The notes under the pieces were generated by a model. That model searched no databases, had not been told where the DNA came from, and saw only the letters and a program-made list of their open reading frames with translations. A stretch of DNA of 64,000 nt from Motacilla alba alba (Eukaryota > Chordata > Aves > Passeriformes > Motacillidae), in contig NC_052034.1 of the NCBI RefSeq assembly GCF_015832195.1, positions 6,597,501 to 6,661,500 on the forward strand, read 5' to 3'. A program made the position numbers and the translations under genes. The stretch's first letter is position 1. Every line of letters begins with the position of its first letter. Of the stretch, positions 48,685 to 60,600 are shown one piece after another.

Positions 48685-51600
48685 TTATTTATTTATTTAT
48701 TTAATATTATATAGATATAATATTTATATATATATATATATAAGATTTATATATCTATAACTCTGTCTATCTGTCTATGAGATTGAATTTTAAAACCTTG
48801 TAATAACAAAGCACAATCCTCTTGTATTACTTGACCGTGTAGTTTTTACCTTCTGTTGAAGATGTAATTTGTTTTCATGGGTGCTTAACAGACAAAGGAA
48901 TATATATTTGATCTTCTTATTTGTATTACAGGCTCCCAAAAAGGCAAAGAAGAAGATAGAAGGTGGTTCCAATGTTTTCTCTATGTTTGAACAAACCCAG
49001 ATCCAGGAGTTCAAAGAGGTTGGTCACTACTCTGCTGTTCTCTATAGTCTCCTGTTATTGCTAATGAATAACATAGGTTTTGTTTGTAATCCTTATTCAA
49101 TTCTCCATCTGCTTTAATAGAACACACAGTTGTTTTCTGAATCATCCCTGTGGTTTTGGCTGGTAGATCATTTTCCTTCTGTGTTTGTTTGTTCTTTCTT
49201 TCATTCTTTCTTTCTTTACTTCCCTCACTCCCTCCCTCCCTCCCCTGTTTCACTCTCGACTTATTTGAAAAGCACCCAAGCCCCCACCCCAAAATAAAGG
49301 AAAAGCTTAATCTCATCCACTTCATCCCTGATTCAGGAAAACACTTGAGCACATGTTTAAAGTTAAGTGATATTTTAAATAAGAATAGTCTTATGTGCTC
49401 AAGTATTGTCCTGAATAGATATGCCAGGCTGAGCCAGGGCTTTCATTGCTGCTCTGTTCCACAACAGCAACAGAAAATATTTGTCTGTGCCCTTCTAATG
49501 CTGCCCACAAAGGAGAAATGAGAATGCCAAGAAGCCCTCAGCTTTCTCCACAAATGCCAATAAAACAAGACAACATGTGGAGATGAACTAAGCAACTTTC
49601 AGCTCCCAAGGGATTTGGTGTTCCAGGCACTGTAGGTTCTTTGACCAGTTGCCTGTGAAGAGGTAAAACTGATGGGTGGCCTAAAAGCTGGAGAATATTA
49701 AAGACAGATAATCTGTTTGATGAGTTTGTCCTCTTCTTCTGTGGGGACAATCTAGAGAGTCCATGAGACCATCACATTCTGCACTGGTTTGTCATGGTAA
49801 ATTACTGAGTTTTTCCCCATTTTTTCTAACTCATGTCTCCAAAGCAATTTCCAGTGTGATTAATGTCTGCTGTTTCATGTTGTGCTTTCACGTGGCTTTC
49901 AAGTTTACTTTTCTTGAGGATTCCCACCAGGAAAGCTCAGTGATTGACAAGACCAAACCCAAGGCAAGGCCTGGAAATATGACCCAGCTAAATTAATTGG
50001 AACCACTAATCATTTCCCCCCAGTCAATGGGAACGTTTGAGTCTCTTCTCCCACTTCTTCTCCATATCCTAGGAACCTCCATTTTATTTTCTCCAGGAAT
50101 AACTGTTTGAAGATAGACCAACACAAAGAACTGGACAGAATGTCATTATTTGATCTTCTTTATATATGATAATAGCAGGGGCATTTCTAGGGGGATGGTG
50201 GCAGAATAATGGCAAAAGCATGAGGCAGTGGAGTGGTCGAGTGAAACCCAAAACCATGTTGTGTCTAAGAACTGCATATCTGGGACACATATTTCTGAAA
50301 ACCTGGTTTGGATTAGAATATTTTTATCTACAGATTTCAACCAGCTCATCAGCAAATGTTTCAGCATTGCTGTTATGTTATTTAAAATTCATCCATTACA
50401 GTGCCTGATGCTCTTCCTCTCTCCTGTGAGCTGCCTGGCTTCGGCTTTGCTCTTCATATCTTCTTTCTCTTTTGCTTCCAAATTATGAGGAATCACTGTT
50501 TAAAGCAAGGGCAAGACATCTCTAAAGAGTTGAGCTTAATTTTTTGTAAGGGGATGGTTTGGAAGGTAAATATAAGATTATGAACATAATGCTGAAAGGA
50601 GCCTCATGGGCAAACTGGGCTGTGAGCAGTGAGGCTTTGCAAGAAACTGGAGGAGAAAATACCTGAAGATACGTGGAGATAACTTGTTCCTGGGAAGAAA
50701 TGCACCCTGTAGGGCAGCAGACTTTAAAACTCTGCAAGTTACTGCAATCTCAGGGGGACACTGTCTGAAGAAAGAATAATTCCTGGCCATTGCAAAGATA
50801 CTGTCCCATATTGATGTGCCTGTCAGACAGATAACCAGCTTCAGAGTCATGCCAGCATCAACTCATATTCCCCATGGCATGACCAGGGGAATTTCAGGTC
50901 ATTAAAATCTTTCCAAATCAATGAAACATTATGAGTGTGATGGCAGCCAAGAGATGGACACACAAATGGGTAAACAGATAGATGAGCAGTTAGCTGGCTT
51001 GGTAAACAATGGTTACAGCACATCAAGCCTGTGTTGGCTGAAAATAATAAAAGAAAACCAACTGTTTTTATCTATCAAAAGTTAAATTTTGCCTGACAAG
51101 GGTATTTAAGGTCAGCACATCAGTGTCAGTCAGAGCACACAGCACAGTCTCAGAGATGCAGTGTATTAGAAAGGGGAAAAAACTTTGAATAAACAATCTT
51201 ATGGAACATACATTTCTCTGTACTTTTGAAAGTTCAGCTATCTCTGTGTGATGGATCATTCTAAGGCCCAGGAGGAATCGACTTCAGGTTGATAGCAGAG
51301 AGATAGCCACAGAAATGAAATGATTTACAGGAACATTTCAGCCTCATTCAAAGAATGGGACATGGGGAAGGTGTAAAAACAGAGCAAACTCTGGCTAAAT
51401 CTGCCCTGACTAAAGCCTCCCTAATGCAAACTTTTATGGGTTTAGGGCTGAATGGCTGGAGCTGCCAGCATTGGCTTCAGCCCAATGCACGCTGCACTGA
51501 GCATTAATTTAGTAAGAAGAAGTTTGGGTGGGTTTAATTAAGCCCCTTGCCAAGATACAGTAATGTGTTGAAAGTGAGGAAAGTGCAATGATGTGGAGGA

Positions 51601-54600
51601 ATCAAAGGAAGTAAAATATTCCTTTTTACAGCATGAATATCATGCCTCCATGGACTGATGTGTGTGACTGGAGCACTGTCCTGTGCAATGGAAATGGCAA
51701 TTCCTGTTCCTTTTGCTTCCCACAGGCTTTTACCATCATGGATCAGAACAGGGACGGCTTTATTGACAAAGCAGATTTGAGAGACACATTTGCTGCACTA
51801 GGTAAACGAATAATTTAATCCTTAAGAGATATGCTGTCTCAATTTCAAGCATAGAAGAAAGGTTGGTATTAGAATGACAGTGGGAGAAGAAATGAGATAC
51901 ACAGGGGGCAAAAGAAAACCTGTTCTGTTTGACCTTCCTCCCTGTGGTGGTTGGGATCTCACTACAGAGCTCCAGCTGGGAAGTGTCCTGAGCAGAGAGT
52001 GGAATGAAGGTCTGATCCCTCCCTGCAACTATTTCAGAAGAAGCCCACCCAAGCAGGGGTCCATGCCAGGCATTTCTGATTTGCCTCTGAATCCAGGCTT
52101 TTTCATCTGGGAGCCATGGAATATCCACTGATTAGCACTGCAGTCATGGACTAGCTGCCCCTCTGCCCACACAAACCTAGGAGGGCTTCATGTGAAGTTC
52201 TGTGCTGCTGGGAGTTTGTGTGGGGTGAAATGTGCATGTCATGAGATTAGGTATTGTCCATTCCATGGCTAACACAACCTTGATAATATCAAGCAGATTA
52301 GAGCAAATCTTCCCAAGGAAAGAAAAGTTCCAGCACTCATGATCCCAAACCTGGAGTTGTATCCTTGTTGCAGCATTTGAGGCTTGAACAGTGATGTAGG
52401 CATTTGGGCTTTTGCCATCTGGAGCTTATTAAAAAGAGCTTGATAAGAATCTTTAGTGCTCCCCGGGGTGGAGTCAGACGCCAGCAGAGTCAGTGCAAGG
52501 AGCAGAAGCTCCTGAACTCTTTATTGTGACAATGAGGTTTGCAAACTTTGGCCTGTAGCTACTGTTACCCTGAAATATTTATTTCTTAAGGCCAAGTTCT
52601 GCTATCTTTCCTGTTCAGTGAAGCCTTTCAATGCCTATAAAGTACATTCACAGCAAATTACCACTCAATTTGAGGAGGGTTGCCAGGGTCTAAATTCTCA
52701 TCAATAGGGCTGCACAAGGATGGGGAAGGGATCTCATCCATCTGCCCTCTACTCAGAGAGGTGTCTCAATATCCAGGAGGGCAAAGACTGAGACCTTGGA
52801 TTCACTTCAGTCACTTTGATCTCTGCTATATTAATATCAGTGGGGCCCATATTTCACCTGAGGTAAAAAAAAAAGCCCCAACTCAAAAAGCAGTTTATTT
52901 GGAAGTTCCCCTTCTCTCGTCCACTGCTGGCCACGTCTGTGTTATTTATCCTTCTTGCTCCTTCAGTCACCCTTTGATCTCAGAGCCAGCTCTGCCAATT
53001 TCTTTTTCACTGGGGTATTTGGGAGTTGTGTTCTACCATGTTATTAGCAAAGTTGCACAGAGCCCTGAGCTCCCCAGTGGGAGGAGATGAATGGGAATCG
53101 TTTTTTGAAACACAATTTGTGATTTATTATGAAAAATGATCTCTGCTGCAGGTCGTCTGAATGTCAAGAATGAAGAGCTTGAAGACATGGTGAAGGAGGC
53201 GCCAGGTCCTATTAACTTCACTGTCTTCCTTACTATGTTTGGGGAAAAGCTGAAAGGTAAGTACCTCTGGGGGATTGGAGAGGTATCTATCAAAGATCCT
53301 CAGCACTGAAATATCTCAGCACCTTGCAAATTATAATAATGTCTCCACAGAACAATGCTTAGAGGCAAGGAGGGATCTCCAGTTTTGCAGACAGAGGGGA
53401 AGAATGAAAGGCTAAGGGACGGTGCAGAGGACAATTCAAAGGTGTGATTTAGCTTACACAAGCTCACATGAAAGGGCTGAGCTGGGGTCCAGAAAGTGAT
53501 GAAACCTCAGCAGCCTGGAGCGCAGGGCAGGGGAGTTATTCACCGTCAGAAGGCTCCTGGGCTGAACTCATGCTCATGCTCTAGTCATAGCACTCCCACT
53601 GTTAGCTGGTTTTAAGCATTTCTAAAAAACCCACCCTTTTTGCACTCCTTTGTCACATTAAGCAAACATGGGCTTCCCTCATTTTCTGTATTAATTGTAA
53701 CTCAGTGGCCCAGCCTCAGTGTCACTTGAGGTCAACAGTGATTTTGGCATGAGGTGAAGATTTCATTGAATAACCCTTAATGGGGTGGATAAATTGAAAT
53801 AATTAAATTTCAGTGGATTTACAATGATAAGGGAGAGGGATTTTACCCATTGCCACAGAATACATAGGGAACACTGTGGGATGTTCAGGAAATGTGGGTA
53901 GTAAATTTGCTGTGTGAGCTGGTAATTTAGTCATGTTTCTTCTCCAGTTAATGGCTGGAAACTGCAAGAGAGGGGGTGTGAGGCCAAGACAGAACTCCAA
54001 TCATCTTCCTACAGGCATTAGAGAAAGGTGAAAGCCTTCAAAGCAGGGCTGGCCTTAGCCAAGCACGTTCCAGAAGTTTGTAAAAATAACTAATGAATAG
54101 AAAAATGGAAAAATCTGATCCTATCTTCTTAAAACCATTTATTGTTTTGTTGATGGACTCTGGCTTTGTATTGCTGAACACAATTCCAGTGAAGGGTTTT
54201 CTATGCTTGGAATAGAAAACAGAGAGGTCTGAAAGAAAGAATTCATGTAGTTGGTTCTGGAAGAAAGACACTCTTGCTAAAGAGGGCAGGAAGTCTGGGA
54301 AGCATGAGGGGGGATGGAGAAGGCTGACTGAGGAGGGGATTTTACTGCCCAGACATCAACCTGTGTGTGGTACCTCCACCAGGACATTCCAGGTGTCTTC
54401 TGGCAGAGCAGGGAGTGCCCTCCTCCATATTCTTCCTCCTGGGATATGGGAATGTTTGTTGTAGGGTGCCCTGCTGCCCATTCCATTTGTGAGCATGGAC
54501 ATAAGCTCTTCCTCCTCTCCCCTCTTCCTCCTCTCCCCTCTTCCCTCTTGCCCCATGCAGTTGCTGAAGCTGGCAAAGCCTCTGGCCCTGCCAATCCTGT

Positions 54601-57600
54601 GGCCTAAAAGCAGAGCCAGCACAGGAAGGTGAATGGCAAAGCAGAGCCCTCTTGTCTGCAGGTTTCCTGTTGGCTACTAGCAAAGGAGGAAGGTTTTTTT
54701 AATTTCCATTTGGTGAAGGGAAAATCACAGCTGTGCTTGTCATGCCCTTCTGGTTGGGTTTGTCATGCAAAGGAAGCAGAGCCAAAAGACTGCACATTCC
54801 CAATCAAAACTAATTGGGATGAAGAGCCTTTGTAGTGCAATTAGAAAGGGAGAAAGGGCTAGAGGAAGTGGATATGGCAATTTTGCAACACTCTTTATTA
54901 GCTAAGTACCACTCAGAGAATTTGGTGAAAGGTGCTTTCTAAGTAAAATTTGTTGTGCTATAATTGATTTCTGTCATAAAGGGGAAGCTGGGATTTTCAG
55001 GATGAGCTTCAGCTTTGTATGTTGAGATTATGATGCCAGATGAACAGCTAACAAAACTCGGTTTATGTTAATGCCAACCACATGGAGCTGCTTCTACAGG
55101 GAGTCAGAATAATACAATTTGTACAGAAAACAGAGATGCCGCACATCAAAGAAACCACTTTATTTACCAGCTAATCAATAAAGAATGCCTGCTGCATTGC
55201 TTCTCTTCAAAGCCAAAGTCCAAGGATATGACAGAGTAGAAAATGTAAAACACAGTAAGGAAAAAAAATCCCCCCCACAGCGGTGACTACTTAAAATGCA
55301 GCCCTCTTCTCGGAGCTGGGGGATGTTTCTCTTCATGGGACAATCAAAACACTCATTAAACACCAATGCTCTTTGTATTGATCACAGATTCACTGCAGTT
55401 TGAATACATTGCCTACAGCTCGGCAAAAATAATGTACATGGCCATTGTGTGGCAAGGAGGAGGCCATACGGCCCGAGGTGTGTTCACTATTATATTCTGC
55501 AGGATCCTGCTAATCCTTGTGAAATCTTTCAAACAAAGCAAACTGTGAAGGCATCAGGAGAGTCTGTAGAGCAGGGAACCTTGGCTGGGTTCTGTTCTGG
55601 TTCTACCTCTGCCAAACTTTGAAACAAACTTTGAATCTGCAACCCCTTTGTGTTGTATCCTTTTTTAATCCCTCCTTCAGCATACAAAATAGCTCCATTT
55701 TGTCCACGGAATCAGTTCATCTGCTCGTAAATTTGGTTTCCTACAGTTACAAAGATTTGTATTGTGTATACTACGGTAATATTTTGAAATATTGGGGAAT
55801 AGTCAGAAACAGAGTACACAGTGTATCCTTTGGTGTGGGTTGAAAATGAGTCTACTCAGAATCTGCAGTATTACAGAATAGTCAGAAGCCCCAGCCAAGA
55901 TTAAGGCACTGTGAAAACGAGTCCCTGACACAAATGTTTTCCAGTCTGAAGAGATGGGATAGATAATGGAAGGAAGAAAAGGAAGACCATTACAATCATT
56001 TTACTGTTGGGAACAGAAGGACAGGGATATTAAAGTCATACCCAAAATCTGTGCCCCGGCTAAGAGCAGAAGCAAAATCTTGTAGCCACAGTCTAATTCT
56101 TCAAACCATCCTGTTTCTGTAAGTAACACTTAATGAAGAGACACTTAAGGAGAAGGGCACAATGGGATTTAAGTGCAGATCACCATCTCAGATTGATCAT
56201 CCTGTTTCCATTGCATTCCATTGGCATTTGGATTTTATGATGAGCTCCATTTCCCTTAGTGAGGGAAATAACCTCTTCTCTATATGGCCAAGAACAAGTA
56301 ACATCAAAAAGTGTTTTTACAAGGAACGTACAGTGCAAGATTAAAGGAAGCCAGTGAGGGAAACAGTTTGTTATATTTTCATTTCTGAAAGCCACTAATC
56401 CTCTGGGTACTGATATTGGAGACCAGTTCCTGGAAGTTTTCTCTCCTGCAGACATAGAATAGATATGAGTTATTATTTTTAAGCTTCTGAGCATTGAACT
56501 ATTCACCTCTATTGTTTATCTGACATGACAAATGCTGCCGACTCAGGGAACCTTTGTCTTCAAACCCACAACTGCAGAATTCTCCATTTTGCACTGTTTT
56601 CAAGCGAATGTAATTACTTAGCAAGTATTCTGCAGCCAGAGAAATACATCCAGGCTTCTAAATTATATTTCATTAATTTTAGGCACGGACCCAGAAGAAA
56701 CCATTCTGAATGCTTTTAAGATTTTCGACCCAGAAGGAAAAGGCCGCATAAAGGCAGACTAGTAAGTTTATTTCAAATCCTTTAGAAGAATAACAACAAT
56801 AATAATAATTGCAGAGTTTTAAAGAACTGCTTAAAAGCTGTATTTTTCACAGTATTTTAAGAAGCAGAGAAACATTTAGCTTTGTAAGTCAGAGTTAAAA
56901 GTCTGGACCGTTGTATGAATGCATTTGTATACCAAAAAGAGATGTTATTGTCTTCAGACATTGCAAGAGCCAACGGAAATATAATCACATGTAGGCCATT
57001 AGATAGCCTCTTTTTGAAGGTCTGGATATAAATCGACACATGACTCTTTGTAAATTAACTCCATATGTAAAATTAAAATAAATGTCTGGTGTCTAACTCT
57101 CAATGCTTGACTAAAATGGGAAATCTACTCCCCTCTTTAAAAAAGTGATCAATTTAATTAACTCTGAGACATGGTTTTAGTGCTGGACGTTTTCCTTTTT
57201 ATGTGTTTATCATTTGAGCCTTCTGCTTCTAGAAATAATTTGCTGTAAAATTCCACTAGATACGGTGAGAGCCAAACCAAATAATACTATTAATAATCTG
57301 GCAATTATTGTCAATATGGCTATTTTTAAATAAGGAAGCAGAACTTAATTTGTATTCATATCCTGTTGCACCAACAAAGCAATGTAAAGGGACTTTAGGA
57401 GGTATTTGCACAAATGCAAACCCTCCTTGCACTGCCAGAACGGAGCAAGCAGGACTTTCAGGTAGGTGAGAAAAATGATATCAAATGAGGGCAGGGGATG
57501 AGGAGACTGGACCTATTGCTCCAGAGGAGTGGTTTATGTGCCTAGATTTATGCATCTGTTTAGATTTGTTCATATGCTGAGATTTCCTGGTGAATTTGGG

Positions 57601-60600
57601 GTCTGTACTTCTACTGCAGCAGCCTTTTCAGGTAGATTTTATAAAGCATGATATGAATAGGAAATCTATCAGGGAACCATGAGTTACAAAATCGTATTTA
57701 CATCAATTACTGCTGCTAATGTTGTGACAGCCTCTGACCAGAACCCCGTGGAGATTTCCATGACATTATCTGCAATAATTGATGAAAGATAGTTGAAAAT
57801 GCAAGATTCATGTACAATATTTCTTTCCTTTACCAAGGTGGTTTTCTATGGCAGTACCCCAGTGGGTCTGAGAACTTTGTGATATGCAAAATAAGAGAGA
57901 CAGTCCTTTGAGTAAGAACTTCCAAATTAATTAAACACAAGTGGATGTAGCAATCAATCAGAAGGAACAGAGGGTTAAGAGCTGTCCTGATGGTTTTGAG
58001 GTTAACATCACCCAAAGACCTTGGGAAGAACAGTCAGGGGATCATATCAGAAGTAACTCAAACAACTGAATAAATGTAGCCTTTTGCCAAACAGGGCAGA
58101 TCACACAGTAGTGAAATCACAGCCATGAAATACGAACTTCTGATACTCCAGAACCCATGAAATGTTATATTTCCCACCACTATCTGTAACAATATCCTGC
58201 ATACAAAATCTGCAGCTTGCCACCCTGCGTCCAGATCTACATTCCTTGGATGCTGGAAGCCAGTTGGAGTTTGGGGCAAATTAGGAATGCAGTATCACAC
58301 TCCAAAATGAAGATGAGAGAGAAATATTTTATTTTTCCTTGATGGAAAAGGTCAACCTTGTCCCCACCCCCACTGCACTACTAACATTAGACAATTGTTT
58401 TAGTTCATCACCACAACAGAGCATAATGTTTACTTATTAGACCCGAGGGTAATGTTGATCATTACAGAACAAACCATTAAATCAATTCTGTGGATGTCTT
58501 TGAGGTTTAACTTCTATTCATATGCTTCCAAAATGCAGACATTTGAAGTTTTGAAATAATTTTTCTGTTGGCTCATGCAGCCATTTCAATGTGACAGTTA
58601 ATGCTAATAAATAATATTTCTCCGTATTAAAAAATCCTGGAATGTTTCTCTCAAAAACCAGTCATGCTGACCTTTTAATCAGAACTTCATTTTTATGTTC
58701 ATGGAGTTAACATCCTTCTGGGGATTTTTATGTCTCTTCCCTCTGCGTGTTTTCACCTCTAGTCTGGAAATGACTCACTTAGTCCATGTGATGGTAGCTG
58801 GGATGGAGCCTTCTAACCTTTCCAGAAGCTCCAGGAGTTTATAACTTACTTCCAAATTCAATGACAGACTTTGTTTGTCTGCATCATTATACCACACATA
58901 AAACCCTTCCCACAGCATGATGTCAAAAAGAGAAAAAGCTCCCAGTCCCATTCTCAGCTGGCGTAAACTGGGGCAGTGTTTGGAAAGGTTGGATGATTCA
59001 GTCCCAAATGCCACTCATGGGGCAGAGTGAGTCAGGCCAACACCAACTGTGCCTGATGCTGAGGCCAATGAAACTTTTCAGATTTGGGCCAAATGAAAAT
59101 GGACCCAGGGCGATGGAGGAGGTCCCAGGCATGCTGGACTTTGGAGGTGTTTGGCTGAGCTAGAGATGATTCTCCCTGTAGCTGTAGAGCTCTGCTCCTT
59201 CCCACTCACCTGGGTTCCTCCAAGACAGCACTGCAGAAAAGGCAAACCCAGAGGAAAACCAAAAATGTCCCAGAGATTTCACAGATAATTTTTAAAAAGG
59301 CTTTTAAAATATCAGAATGCAACAAGGTATTTGTAAATGTAGAAGGAATTGATGTGAGCCAGGACAAGGGATAACATTTGGACTCCTAAGTCAAGGCAAA
59401 TGGATTTTTTTTTTTGGGGGGGGGGGAATTTGGGTTAGGTTTTTGGGGTATTTTTGAGAAGAATATAAGATTTCTAAAGCAAACAAGATACAAAAATTTT
59501 AAAAGTACATACTTTCTGGCTTTGGAAATGGTGAGTGTTTGTTTCCCTATAAAATAAATAATGGAAAATGTGCATAGATCCTTCAGTCAGTCCTTCTTCC
59601 TTGTGAGTGTGCCAGAGCCTACTGGGCTGTGCATCAGAAGATTATAATTAGATATTTGATCTTTTCTTTTCCCCTAAATACTTTGAGCATGTGAATAGAA
59701 GGCACACAGTGCCCAGATCTCTTTTTAATTCAGTCTTGTTTGCGATGAAGTTTATTTGTGACTTCTGACAAAATTGCTGCATGTGCTTCCTTCTATTCAC
59801 CAAGCTCCTTCCTGGATCACACTTCCCATTTGCATTTGCTAATGCTGTTTGTCCAGGACATATATATCAAATAATCAATTTATCCTGAGGGGAATGCTCT
59901 CTCTATTCTTGCACCCACTGATCATTTGAGAATTGGCCTTCAAAAATGCAGTCACATACCAAATGGCCAGAGCAACAGAACAGAAACAGAAACTTGAGAC
60001 AAAGAGATGAAGAAACTTAGCTAACTACAGAGAATGGTGAAGTAATGCAGGAAAAATATAGCCAATAGCTTAAGCTCTGTCTGTTCCCAAAGCTTGCACA
60101 GATATATTCACACTTGTACTTCTCAATTGTTTTCAATTTTCCCTTTCTGGGCTTCCAAATGTGCACTTTATACCAACAAGAGCTGCAGAAGTGCATGTGC
60201 CCCTGCCACAGACTGGGATGTGTTGCCTTTTCCTGGAAAAAAATCACACTGTCTGAGCTGTGAGTGCCACTGTAGCTTTGCCACCCAAACTTCACTTCTG
60301 TCTGGGAGACTTTTCTCACGTGCAGAAAGGGAGGATTTACTGTTTTGCTTGAACATCTGCACCCACAGTAGATGAATTTTGCTCCCCTGCAAGTGTTCCT
60401 GTTCAGGCATGATTTCTATTATAAATAGTTTTAAATATTCCCTTTAAAAAGCAGAAAGGACTTCTTCCAGAAGAGCTGCCACTCTCACTCCCCCCACAAC
60501 AAATTCTTGAGAAAAGCAGCCTTTTTTCAAATCCACAAACCAAACCAGATTTCTATATTTGCCTCAGCTTTTGTTTTTGTACAACAGACTGCTCACCTGT

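Larger units (their letters stand above)
40052..48931 (+). other. MYL10: MYL10 intron 1 (8.9 kb)
   Basis: This is the largest intron and separates the ATG from the rest of the coding region. It holds a TG-rich minisatellite, a 19-bp minisatellite, a (CCAAA)13 tract, a CR1 3'-end remnant near 46.4 kb, a possible MIR at 47.9 kb and a (TA)n/(TTTA)n tract about 150 bp before exon 2. No convincing additional exon was found on either strand. Confidence 0.75.
49019..51725 (+). other. MYL10: MYL10 intron 2
   Basis: It contains a polypyrimidine tract at 49,190-49,246 and the palindromic relic at 49,331-49,416. The remainder (49.5-51.7 kb) shows no gene or clear repeat. Confidence 0.85.
53257..56682 (+). 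other. MYL10: MYL10 intron 4
   Basis: It holds an inverted MIR-like relic (53,300-53,505), a 16-bp C/T tandem repeat (54,507-54,550), a faint SINE-tail-like stretch (about 54,905-54,965) and a second weak MIR-like relic (55,990-56,100). No coding signal was found besides the flanking exons. Confidence 0.85.
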
